DNA of 64,000 nucleotides from Pseudoscleropodium purum. Its lineage: Eukaryota; Streptophyta; Bryopsida; Hypnales; Brachytheciaceae. Both the position numbers and the translations under genes were made by a program. Below the pieces are notes generated by a model. It did not search any database. It was not told where the DNA came from and worked only from the letters and a program-made list of their open reading frames with translations. The stretch covers positions 3,782,001 through 3,846,000 of the forward strand of contig OZ017805.1 of the NCBI GenBank assembly GCA_963969395.1, read 5' to 3'. Shown one piece after another: positions 47,691 through 59,455 of the stretch (position 1 is the first letter of the stretch; each line of letters starts with the position of its first letter).

Positions 47691-50048
47691 TCTAAGCATG
47701 GAAATTTTCAATTAAGTAGCTAATTAACCATGCTCTCCAAAAATTTATCAAAAATTTAGACTCTTCATTGACTTCTCTTTCCAACTTAAGTTTGGTGTAA
47801 AAAAAATTAAGAAAAAATCAAAATTTCGGGGCCTTCATGCATCATTCCAATTTTGATGTATATTTGACTAATTTGGTTGTTACCATGTGGAATTTAGGAG
47901 GCCATTTAACTAGGATCAATTGAACGTTGCTAGCCGGTACAGTATTGAGTATAGAACCTACTTACTGCTGGCAGCAAGGTAGCCCCTTCTTAGCCTTAAT
48001 TGGAGAATTCCCGATTCTAGTTTCCACAACTTCAAAGAACAAAATAAAAGGCCCTTGCCTACCTTTGGGTTCCCTATTGGGAACCCTTTAATTAAACTAA
48101 CTCAGAATTTTTTAGAGGTTTTGAGGACCTGCCTTCTACTAAAAAAACTAAAACTTGTAAAGAATTTTGAAAAGTTGTTTAAGGGAATGAAGCTTTGTTG
48201 TCTAAGAAGAATTATCCTCAAAACAATGCCAGAAGATGAGTATATCTACTTTCAAGAACAAAATGTTGCCAAACCCTTCAAAAAGACCCCCACGTGTTTT
48301 GAATGGGCTACAAAAACATGAACAAAGAGGGAGCTAAGTACTCCAATTGTAATTCAAAAGCAAGTGTTTTGATCCAAAGGAAAAAAAATCAAACAATGCC
48401 AACAGAATTGGCAAGGTACAAAAATGCAAGAGTTTTGACATTCAATGGCCACACAAACAAGGAGCTAAGAACAAGTGGTGGAGGGGGGTCAAACCATTGA
48501 AAAAGATTGGGCTTCAACAACCAAAACACAAAATGAAAGAAAAGGGGTGCAAAGGGAAAAAGTGGGAGCCTTTTTATACATTTCCAAGGCCTCTTACCTC
48601 CTTTTATTTTAAAACTACCTAAGTAAACTAAAAATCACTAGTTACATTGCCTAATTCTACCCTACTACTGCATGTCCTATAACTTTTGGAGAAAAACTCC
48701 AAATAAAAAATGGACTATGCCATTAGCTTTAGAAGACCTCCATTACTCTAGAAACCCCTTAACCCCCAACTTTTAGACAAAACTCCTTATAAAAGATAGC
48801 ATTTTTCATCCTAGTGGAAAAGGGGAGAAACCTAAGTTTTGGAGTTTGTGATTATTTTCTAATTTTGACTAGCTAAAGTTGTCTAGAAGGTCCAAAAATG
48901 TAAGAAAAAAGTCTAAGATGACTCAATTCAAACTTTGTACGCTCGTGGTTTGGTGGTCAATTATTGACATGTTTTGAAATTCTATTTAAATTCCTTGGAG
49001 CGGTCGGTTAGGGTAGTTTCCATTGTCAGAATGTTGCGAAACTTGATTAGGCTCTTATTTAGGCTTAAGCTCACTATCCTAATTTTTAGTAGGATTTTAC
49101 CATCAGCAAATGAATTTCTATGAATTTTCCCATCCCTAGTAACATTAGTTGACTTTCCATAGAGTTGTATTCTGTAATTTGAAAAATTACGAAATTTTTT
49201 GGATATCTTTTAAGAAGCCCCTTAATCCTTTGTGCAAAGTTTTAAGTCAAACTTGCACTTGTCCAAAGAGATACAAATTTACTTCTTTGGATTCTAATTC
49301 CTCCAAGGAGGAATCATTCTCATATAGGAAATTTGTGGGAGTTCAATTCTTTCAGGAAGGAATCATTCTCTTGCTATAGAATCTTGGCATTTTGGCTTCA
49401 CTGTTATACTCCTAGCTTGTTTTTTTATAGTAAAAATTCCTTTCTTCTTGTAGTGACTACCTTTCTAAAGTAATTGTGGATTTTATTTGAAAGGTCAATG
49501 TATGAACTAATTTCCAACTTTGGTATTTGGAATGCAATTTTAATTATACTAGGAAAGGTGGATCATTTTTAGCTTACTAATTTTAGCCAATATTTATCAC
49601 ATGCATTTTATTTGGTAACAAAATTCCACTAAATTCAAATTGAGTGTTTTTTTTCATGCTCTACCCTAATTGAAAACTATTCATAATCCCTTATTTGACG
49701 TTCCATCATTCATTTAGACTTTTTTAAGTAACCAAAAGAATCACTTATGACATTTTGAGTATGTTGGAAAGATTAATCCCTATGAATAGGAATTCCCCCC
49801 AACTATTCTCTAAATCCACTTTTTGGGTCTTTTGGGCCATAATTACCCATAAAATGAGCAAATAGAAAAAACAAAAGATTCTAAGATCCAGGTGACATTC
49901 ACGAGACTCACAACTTTCAATTATTCAATAAACCAAGAAGAACAAACAGACTCCACACTTGAAGATTTACCAATAGTTGGACAAGTTCCATTCGCCTCCA
50001 CCATCCTTAGTTGGAGGATCTTCTTCTACTCCTCGGCACATTCCAACA

Positions 50049-50809
50049 TTAAAGCCTTTTGCACCATGTCAGCGCTAGGCTCACTCCACCCAAAGCTTCT
50101 ATGCCACTTTGGATGTGACAAATTATGGCACCCTTTAGTAAGGCGTGGTCCTCCATGCACAAAACAATTGATGTACACGAGGTTTGATACAAGTGTCTAC
50201 ACAAAGATACAGTGATGTCATTGTTTGGAAATAGAAATTGACATAGAGAGCAACTAGAAACTTGCAAGAAGCTAGTGCAATCAAAATTGCTAGCACCCTT
50301 TACCTCTGGATATAGTACAAGTTGCAGGATTGACACGACGTCCGGACATCCGGGACGTCCGGACACGGACGCTGTGTCCGCAGCGTCCGCTGACATTCGC
50401 GTCCTGGCGGACGCAGCATCCGCCTGTCCGCCCGTCCGCCCCGTCCGCCCGATTACGGCCGTCCGATCGACGCGCGGACTGATCTGGTCCGCACGATCTG
50501 GGTGTCCGCCTCGGGCCGTCCGCCCCGTCCATCCGCCCCGCCCGTCCGCTTTCCGACGGCGGTCAGGACGCTTTGTCCGCTAGCGTCCGTGCGTCCGGAA
50601 AACGGACGCTATTTTGGGGCGGACGTTGACATTCGTCAACCCTGACAAGTTGTGGCCAAAAGGTACCAAGAGTTTTTCCATTCCATATTTAAGACAACTC
50701 CATCTTCAATGCTTCAAACTATAAGCGATGGGCCTCAATTCCGTGTGCCATGTTTTGAACCACCAACTCTACCATTTCTAAGTTTGTCCTTAGAACTTGA
50801 AGCCTGGAC
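50049..50809 (-). pseudogene. RING-like gene relic interrupted by a MITE
   Basis: On the minus strand, coding-like residues at 50809-50645 (VLRTNLEMVELVVQNMAHGI) resume after the MITE at 50324 with TSFLQVSSCSLCQFLFPNND and CRHLYQTSC. The pattern CSLCQFLF...VSLCRHLYQTSC parallels CSFCQGFF...TIGQCRHIFHVTC in the RING gene at 13310-14155, so this is a degenerate relative. The second Cys pair of the finger is gone (MEDHALLKG). It probably belonged to a longer gene reaching towards 52.4 kb. Both sides of the relic received MITEs. Confidence 0.45.
50325..50644. mobile_element. CGTCCG-rich hAT-like MITE, 320 bp, inverted copy with 8-bp duplication
   Basis: Starts CAGGATTGACACGACGTCC and ends GACATTCGTCAACCCTG, flanked by ACAAGTTG at 50317-50324 and 50645-50652. 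In reverse complement it matches the MITE at 25455 along its length, so it is the same subfamily in the opposite orientation. The perfect duplication indicates a recent insertion. Confidence 0.93.
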
Positions 50810-51062
50810 CAGGGTTGACAAGACGGTCGGACGTTCAGGACGTCTAGATGGGGACGCTGTATCCGCAACGTTCGCTGACATTCGCGGACGCTGTCCGCCC
50901 GTCCGCCCCGTCTCGCCCTGTCCGCCCCGCCCCGCCCGTCCGCCTTCCGACGGCGGGAGGGACGCTGCGTCCGCTGGCATCTATGCGGACAGACGTCCGA
51001 CTGTCCGGATGTCTGGGTTACGAATGCCTTTTTCGGGCGGACGTAGAGATTCGTCAACCCTG
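50810..51062. mobile_element. CGTCCG-rich hAT-like MITE, 253 bp subfamily, with 8-bp duplication
   Basis: Starts CAGGGTTGACAAGACGG and ends GATTCGTCAACCCTG, flanked by GCCTGGAC at 50802-50809 and 51063-51070. It shares termini with the 316-320 bp elements but has a different, shorter interior that matches the partial element at 1-256. Confidence 0.93.
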
Positions 51063-51694
51063 GCCTGGACTTCTCATCAACCAACTACTCCATAATGCCC
51101 TCCATTTTAATTTTTTCCCAATCTACATCGCCTCCTTCACCAACCATGCCCTCGATTTTCAAGCCTTTTTCTACCTTCTGATTTTTGTAACTCCTTACAA
51201 GACATTTGGATTGATCCACATTTATTTTACACAAATTCCTTCTGTATATGGCCTCCTTATTTTACATTGTTTTTGCTTTCATCTTCGCAAATAGCACCAT
51301 GATCAACTCTTGTATCTTGTGACCCTTCTTCGTCACCAAATTTGTAGAGAATACACAAACATTGAGTAATCCAATACAAATCCATACGACAAACACAACC
51401 AAATTTTCTAAGTTTAAACTTCAAATTAAGACTTAACATATTAACATGTGCCAATTGCAATGCTAGTTCGTGGCCTATTTTAAGTATTGACTTACATTTG
51501 TAGAGAGTTTTTAAAAAAGCAAGCACCAAACAACCAAAAACATGGAATTGGTAAAACATACCTTCAATCCAGCAACCACCTCTCATCACTTTCTATGGTA
51601 AGCCTTCGACCAAAACCCTAGATCCCATTTTAGATTCAAACTAACCATTCCAATTGCCAATTTCTCCAAGTTTGGACTTCGTTCTCCCAAATTC

Positions 51695-52441
51695 CTACAT
51701 TCTATTTCTAAAAACTTCTTTTTTCACTAGAAAACTTGATGTTGGACTAGATCCAACATCTCGTGGCTCCACCTTGATCTTTTGCCAGTCCCTACCATGT
51801 ACTTGTAGAGGCTTGTCCCCCTCAAGTATCTTTCTCAAAGCAAGTAATTTTTGCATGGCTTGGTCATATTGATTCACTTGCTTCTTGTTAATGCCTACTC
51901 CAAAAACGCAGTAGTCAACCTTCCCTTTCCCCATGATCTATTCCACCGCAATATCCTCAACGAAATGGATTTTCAAATAAGGAAGGATTTTTGTCAAGAA
52001 GTACTGATATACAATGGGGTATAAATATTTCATCTTTTTCACCACCTCGAGGTGCTTACACAGAGCCCATTCATAGCTATGGCAACCACCTTCATCATAA
52101 GGTTTGCCAAAAATCTCATGTAGCACCATTGAAGACACCTGACCTTTCTTGAAGTGGTGTGGATTCTCTCTTTCATTTGTAAGCTTAGGGTACTACTCCT
52201 TGAAATTTTGTTGTGTCATACTTTGTGGTGGTTTTTTCAACCTTATAGTCTCTATGTCAACCTCCTCAATCCTCTGAATAAGCGACTTTTGATTCTTCCT
52301 TGTCGCGTGTTTCTTCATCCCCCCAACACCGTCATTGTCCACCCCAACTTTATTGGTGCTATTGATTTGCCGCGCCTTCTGCCTAGTTTGAATGCTACAA
52401 GAACATCCACCAATAGATTTCTCCATTTGACTTGGGCTCAC
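51695..52441 (-). pseudogene. Decayed unrecognised coding region upstream of the RING-like relic
   Basis: Minus-strand fragments read SLIQRIEEVDIETIRLKKPP (near 52290), then MSSMVLHEIFGKPYDEGGCH and KMKYLYPIVYQYFLTKILPY (52138-51938), a stop, and MGKGKVDYCVFGVGINKKQV with QVHGRDWQKIKVEP to 51695. Composition and continuity over two frames suggest a former gene, perhaps the 5' part of the RING-like relic at 50049. No domain is recognised. Confidence 0.35.
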
Positions 52442-53259
52442 CCACTCTGCAACACCACATTTGTATTTTCAAACAATGTGTCGCACTCCCTCTCACTCAA
52501 TACTACAATATGCACAAGAACTACATAAGAACCCACGTTGTTCCCTCACAATCACCTAGCATCTTCAAAACAATTCATGAATGTACACTCACTAAACTCC
52601 ATCACTCTGAAAAACTAATCTACTGCCACCCTCATGGCTTTGAAGATTAAAGCTGCCACCTGCCTTTTGGCCTAGGAAATCTAAATCCTACCACAAGCTG
52701 CTCCAAACCTTACGCAACAAGTAGAAATTGCAAACCAAAGAAGCAACAAACTCAAACAATGGGTGAAAATTGGAAGTCGAAAGAAGCGACAAACTACTGA
52801 AGATACTAACTGAACACTCTCGTGAAGGTGAAGATGGCTACCGGTGACCACTAGTTGCCAATGGTATTTGACTTGTGGTTCTGAGTTCCACAAAACGGTC
52901 ATTTTGACCACCTTTAGTCATTGATCACAGTATACTAGGAACCTAAGATCACTAGTTAGACTCGACCCGAGACGTACCCTCTTATGTGTCCTAAATTGGC
53001 TAATGGTTGACCAATAATAATTGCACCCTACACTAAAACATCTAGGTCATGTCAAAATGATTTATATTTGATTTCTATGTACTTACATATCAAATCCAAC
53101 ACATTAATATTAAATAATTTCTTTAACAAAAATAAGTGCGTATAACTTTTTTAAAAGAGCTAAAATTCATAGCTAAAACTTACACCTCAAGCTTAAAAAA
53201 ATTTGGCAAAGATTTTCCAAAATGACCAATGTAAAGCATTGTGGGTTCACTAGCTTATT
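52442..53259. other. No gene seen
   Basis: AT-rich sequence with short unsupported ORFs on both strands. Confidence 0.4.
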
Positions 53260-53960
53260 CTTTCTATATATTTTTAGAAGTGGACAAAACTAACTCTACT
53301 ATTTAACCTCTACATTTTTTTGGGACTCAAGTGATTTACTTAATCACTTGGGCTCACCCACTTTTTACATAAATATTTTTTCAAGTGGACATTATTTAAT
53401 TTCCCTATTTCTTTTGGCCCAAGTAACTTACCAAATCACTCAAGCTCACCCACTCTCTTTGTTAATATTTTTCAAGTGGACATTTTTAAATGTCTCTATT
53501 ATTTAATTTTCCCATTTTCTTAGGCCCAAGTGATTTACTAAATCACTTGGGCTCACCCACTCTTTACATAAATATTTGTTCAAATGGACATTATTTAATT
53601 TTCCTATTTTTTTTGGTCCAAGTGCTTTACCAAATCACTTAGGCTCACCCGCTCTCTTTGTTAATATTTTTTAAGTCGACATTTTTAAATGTCCACATTA
53701 TTTAATTTCCCTATTTATTTTGGCCCATGTGATTTACTAAATTGCTTGGACTCCCCCACTTTCTTCATAAATATTTTTTCAAATGGACATTTGAAAATGA
53801 GTCTTATATCTAACTTTTCCATTTTGGAAGGCCAAAGTGATTTACCAAACTAAACCTATATGAATCCACTCTTTTTATAATAAATTTTCCAAGTGGACAT
53901 TTGAAAATGACTCTACTCTTCAAGCTTCTCATTTTGGAGGGGCTTAAGTGAATTGCCATT
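53260..53960. repeat. Tandem repeat of alternating 92- and 107-bp units with internal palindromes
   Basis: Palindromic blocks start at 53328, 53420, 53527, 53619 and 53726, so spacing alternates 92/107 bp (a 199-bp dimer). The best copies are perfect hairpins of CAAGTGATT, five bases, AATCACTTG. Each unit continues with GGGCTCACCCACT, AATATTTTTTCAAGTGGACA and a T-rich tail. Later units become degenerate towards 53960. Confidence 0.8.
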
Positions 53961-56554
53961 GCTTTGTGGGTAAAACTTGTATTTTTATGGAAAAAAAGAT
54001 GGAATTATTTCACTCTATTTATATCCTTTTTTTTTGTATATTATTATTGTTATTTTAATAAAAAAATGTACAAATTGTTCAAAAAGCGTTTTAATTTTTT
54101 TTTCATGTAATCATCAATCATATATTTTTTTTGTGCAAACCATACTTTATTAACCAAAATAGTTACTCTATACTGAAATTTTTTAATAAATAACAGATTT
54201 CTAAACCAATGACATCCAAACTTTGCATGTAATTGGACAAAAATTAGTATAAAACAAAAAAAAAGTCAATGTTGGAGATTTTTTTGCCCTTGCAAGAACC
54301 CTCTTGAAGAAAATGACCATCTAGCAAGCTCTGAGTGGCTACAGTTCTAGATTTATTCTGCCACTATGGTAGGCCATCAATTAGGCTTCAAGATCGAGTA
54401 TTGACCTTAAACCCTACACTATTCTAAGCCAACTCCAAGCCCACTACTTTACTTTTCAATTAAAATTAGTTATTACAAGTTCTAAACTAGCTAGTTATCA
54501 TTTAATTAAGATTAAAATACTTTTCACGTAACTACTTTGCATTGTAAGAGTTGGCTTTTGTTTGGGTAATGCTTTTCATTGGTCGATTTAAATCCAAAGT
54601 TCCCCCCTAATAAATATGGTCAAAAAAAGAAACCCGAAACCAAGTTTCAATACACATAAGTACTTAGTGGTACTACCAGTACTCACAAGTTTTGCTACAA
54701 GTATGGGGGGTCTAATACACTTCAATTTGGGCTTACAAAAGTGCCCTTTGGGAGTAGACCATTGTCTATATATGGATTGATCATCCACGCCTTAGGAGAG
54801 TACTCAAAGGACAAGTCGAGTATGAGTTGATACTATCTCTATGTCGGTAAAGTTCATCACTTAATAATTTAAATGTTTGAAAAAGTTCTAGGTGTTGCTA
54901 CTAAGTAGAAATTGGTGAACCTTAAATTCTTCCTAATCAAGTAAATAAGATAGGCTAGTTGAGCTTAATTTGGAGCCAAAAGAAGACAAACCAAGATAGT
55001 TTCAAAGTAGATATGTTCCATTAGATTAGTTTAGGTCTTGCAAATTGTGAGACAAGGTGACCAAAACTATAGGCTTATTTAATACTACCTTTGGAGACTT
55101 AGCCAATTGAACTAAGTAAGTGAGTACTTGGAGCAATGTGGGGTTAGCTACCCAAAATGCAATGAAAGTATTGAAGGGGATGGCTACCGTTTCAAAATCA
55201 ATGCTTCCGATAGGAGATAATGTCGATGAGTGCATCGACTCTATTTGGTGGAGGTGAGTGTGACATCCCTATCTCCTTGGGGTGTCCGAAGTGCCTTAGT
55301 GAGCAAGGGGGACTTTGGTGGTGACTCCCCATACCTTGCAATAGTCTAAGAAGGGAGAATGAGATACTTCCGATTGAATAGGGTGCATTAGCACCCTGAA
55401 TTTGAAGGGTATGGTAAAGTTTCATACATACTTGAAAAGCTCTTGAGAAGACGCACCTAGCTGTCCAAAGAATGTGTGATTTGAACTAGTGAGTCAAAAG
55501 TTAAGGGTCTTCCAGTGACACTGAGACACTTAGAGATTCTAAGGGGGTTGCTTCTAAGAAATACTTCTTGGAATAAGGCATGTGACATGCCATTGAAAAG
55601 CTATGAACATGTGGAAACTAGAATGACAAGCATTACGAGGTTTTAAACTATGAGTGGAAAGTTATGGCCAAAGAGAGGGGCAAGGTCAAAGCAAAATGGC
55701 CTCACCGAGTGGATCTTAATCTTTGAATGGCCATAACTTTGTGAGAGCTTGTCCAAATGGTACAAGTGAGGAGTCCATTGACATTTAATCTTTGTGTAAA
55801 TATCCAAGATGGGCTCACATGTGGGATTTGAAGCTCTGACTACAACGATACATAATTTGAAAATTAGAACTCTAAACGTTGATGTAACTTGGTGATTTCG
55901 GTTGGAAATGGGTGGTCTTCCAAAGCCCAAGGTAGTTTAGGTACCTCCTTTGACATAAGAAGGGGGGCAGCTAAATCCCACAAAAAAAAATTAGAGGAGA
56001 AGTTAGTCTCCCTCCTCCCTTCTTGTTGTAGCCTTAGTGAATCTTGGTGAATCTTGGTGACTAAAGGTTGGTGGTGAAACTTCACCATTAGCTTCAAGGC
56101 ACTATGGGGCACTTGTATGAAGTATCCCGTAGCATCTTTTGGGATGGAACCCCACCCCAAACAAGCCCACAATTAATGTATCATAAGTTGGGAGTCTTGA
56201 TTAGCAATGCCAAAAGAGTAGCAAATACACCATGGACTAGTTTGGAACAAGGTGCAACTCAAGGGCGGTGAGGACTGTGGTAAATTGTGCCACCATGGGC
56301 CTTAGCACTTCACAATGAAGCTCCACCCCATGTTACCAAGTAGCATGCCCAGTATCACATAGGAAGTGTGTGTTAGAGTCCTAGTAATTGGAACTTAGCA
56401 ATGACAATTTGGAAAAAGTGATTAACATTGTGGAATGCATGGCATGTGTAGTGTTTTTTTTGTTGTGACTTAAACAAGGTTGGAAACAAGGCATGGTGAA
56501 CTTGTTGAGTAGTGAAGTATATTTTGGGCTATGACAATAAGAGATGGTTGAGTT
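53961..56554. other. No gene seen
   Basis: AT-rich DNA. Small ORFs on the minus strand at 55026-56172 have no recognisable motifs and frequent frame changes. Confidence 0.4.
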
Positions 56555-57925
56555 CACCACCATATTGTAAGGAGGGAGGTCAATCTCTCCTTCTCAATAT
56601 TGAGAGCTCTAATGCAACAACATATTTATACAACCAAGGACCCACTAGGTCTCCTAAAAACACAAAATCAAATAGGAAGGGAAGGTTTAGATCGGCACTA
56701 TATCATGAGATGAGAGGTCAAGTGCTCCTTTTAGTACCATGAGCTCCAATGCAACAACATATTCACACAACTAGAGACCCTAAGGGTCCCCGTAAAACAC
56801 AAAACCAAACAAGAGAAGAGAGGGTTGAATTTGGCACCGTTTCATAAGGGGGGAGTTCAAGGCCCCCTTCTCGGTACCAAAAGCTCCGATGCAACAACAC
56901 ATTTAGACAACTAGGGACCGTGAAGGTCCCCTAAAAATACAAAATACAAAAAGAGGAGGGTTTAGGTTATGAAGGGGGAGGTCAATCCCCTTGTCTTGGT
57001 ATTGAGGGCTTCGATGCAACAACACATTCATACAACCGCGGACCCTGAGGGTCCTCTAAAAACACAAAACCAAACAAAAGAGGGAGGTTGAGGTCAACAC
57101 TATGTCATAAGCAGAGAGGTCAAGCCACCCCTCTTAGTACTAAGAGCTCTAACGCAACAACACATTCACATAATTGGGGCCCCCTTGGATCCTCCTAAAA
57201 TACAAAACAAAACAGGACAAGGGAAGGTTAAATTTAGCATTGTGTCATAAGGAGGGAGGTCAAGATCCCTCTTTTGATACCAAGAGCTTCGATGCAGCAA
57301 GACATTTATACAACCGGGGACCTTGAGTGTCCTTCTAAAACACAAAACCAAACAAGACAAAGGACGGTTGAATTCGGCACCGTGTCATAAGGGAGGAGGC
57401 TAGGTCAAGTCCCCCCTCTTGGTACCAAGAGCTTCAATGCAACAACACATTCAGACAAGTAGGGATCTAAGGGTTGTTTAAAAACACAAAACCAAATACG
57501 AGGAAGAAGGTTGAGATTGACATTGTGTCGTGAGGGGGGAAGTTAAGCCCCCTTCCTTAGTACCAAGAGCTTCGATATAATAACACATTCATACAATCGA
57601 GGAACCTGAAAGTCCTCTAAAAATACAAAATCAAATAGGAGGGGGAGGGTTAGATCGATGTTGTGTCATGAAGGAGGTGGTCAAGCCCCCCATTTTGGTA
57701 CCAAGAGCTTCAATGTGGCAATACATTCATACAACTGGGGATCTATTGGATCCCTCAATAATACAAAACCAAACAGGAAGGAAGGGTTTAGGTTGGTACA
57801 GTGTCATGAGGGAAGAGGTCAATCCCCCCTTCTCGGTATCGAAAGCTTTGATGCAGCAATACATTCATACAACTAGAGACCCATTGGGTCCCTCTAAAAC
57901 ACAAAACCAAACAAGAGGTTGCATA
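56555..57925. repeat. Satellite-like tandem array, about 138-bp unit, ten copies
   Basis: The block GATGCAACAACACATTCATA recurs, with substitutions, near 56610, 56740, 56888, 57013, 57150, 57290, 57435, 57572, 57710 and 57848 (average spacing 138 bp). Each unit also carries a TGGTACCAAGAGCTT block, a GGACCCTGAGGGTCC palindrome-like block, AAAACACAAAACCAAACA and a GGGGGGAGGTCAA block. Units are well diverged, so the array is old. ORFs crossing it are artefacts. Confidence 0.85.
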
Positions 57926-59455
57926 CCTCATTGACAAAAGGCAAGTGTAGGATCTCTCCTACGTTCCTTTGGCCTTAGAGAGTGCACCTCGAGCGCATGT
58001 CCTGCTCGATGCTCACGAACTTCAAAATCAAGACTTTAAAATTCTTTACTTGTAGGAACTAAGAAGAAAGTAGGAAAATATTAGTTGCAAGTATTGACAA
58101 TAAGGTTGAAGCAATGGACAAACTTGTAGGATGGATTGTGCAAAAGATTTGATTCATGCGTGTGAGGAAGAGATGGGGAGCTCAATGGAAGGCTCAAACA
58201 TAGTCATTAAGTTCCACTGATTCATTAAGGATTTCAAAGATTCAATATCAATCTTTATCCCTCCTCAATCTCCATGTCCTACTTGTAGAAGCTAAAAACT
58301 AGGCAACAACAAAGTACTTGGTTGTCGGTCAGAAATTCTAGCTCGAGGAGGGAGGTCGTATGTCCAAGTCTCTAATTTTGGCTCTATCTGTTTTTCTTCC
58401 TGGAGTACCATGTGAGAGGTTAGGTCCCACAAAATGTGCACATTTATAAATCTGAGTGTTACTCCTAATGTCAAAACCAAACCCAATGCGTAAGAGTTTG
58501 TTTTTGAATTCCATCTTCTAATTGAAATTTGGATTTGTCTCGGATTTACTCATGTAGAGAAATGTTTCATTAAGATAATTTAATTTGTCCTTGTGGTCTT
58601 GGCTTTCACCTTAATTTGATTTATATGCATTCAAAGTCGTATTAGTGAGGTGCTCACCGCCACTCAATGATTTTGGTGCATTTATATAATTTAATCATGC
58701 TATACTCCTTTTGCCAGGCTGACATTCTAGTAGTCAATAAACACTAACATTTTACCTACTAACATTAACACCTATCCCAATTATTAAATAGGAAGGATTT
58801 AGACTTTCAACACACTACCAATCTGACTTGCACTTCTATACGTTAGAGGCGGGTATAATCAAAGTGAACTTCTACATTAGGCATTTAGGTTGGTAATATT
58901 CAATTTTGCAATTGAAGGGATGCAATTCTATTTCTAGAGTATGGCACAAATGTTCACGTTGTTTACATCATGCAAGTGCAACTCATTAATGATTTTTGGC
59001 CTTCTTATTTTGTGTGGTTGGCCTCATTGACTGGAATGTGTATTTGCACATTCTATAGGTCTCTACTTCCTTATTCAATTGTCTAATCATACTTTGATTT
59101 GCTTTATTCCATAGGGTGTAGTATGAAAAACCTTTGTGGCATGGTCGTTGTCAATGTGGACAATGCAAGAGTTTCCATACTATTCTAAGTGGAAGATATT
59201 GGACTCGCTGTTGTGTTTGCTATGAGATTGTGTTTGAGGTTTCAATTTAGAGAAAACTTTGTCCATATTGATGAAGAAATCTAGGATCTAGGATCAAGGA
59301 TCCTTAGCCACACAATAGAACCACTCTCTTGTTTTAATGGATTGAACGTCACGTGGAATCTAAAGCTTGATAAATACAAGGTATATGGAGTATATGAAAC
59401 TAATTAATCGGTCTCTTTAGAGAATGTCACACTATACAAGTCATCATCTTCGTCA
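57926..59455. other. No gene seen
   Basis: Intergenic sequence between the satellite and the third Mutator relic. No supported coding region, although the transposase N-terminus may once have extended into its last few hundred bases. Confidence 0.4.

Larger units (their letters stand above)
43048..50048. other. Seven kilobases of AT-rich DNA without a supported gene
   Basis: I see no coding region, RNA gene or intact element. Minor features are a poly-T run at about 46027-46047 and two small tandem duplications, listed separately. The hydrophobic ORF at 43267-43653 (-) and the ORF at 48055-48500 (+) lack recognisable motifs and look like chance frames in AT-rich sequence. Confidence 0.45.

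Noticed and set aside
48055..48500. Possible small gene (88 and 65 codons)
   Set aside because: The overlapping ORFs have no motif and lie in AT-rich sequence; no better than chance.
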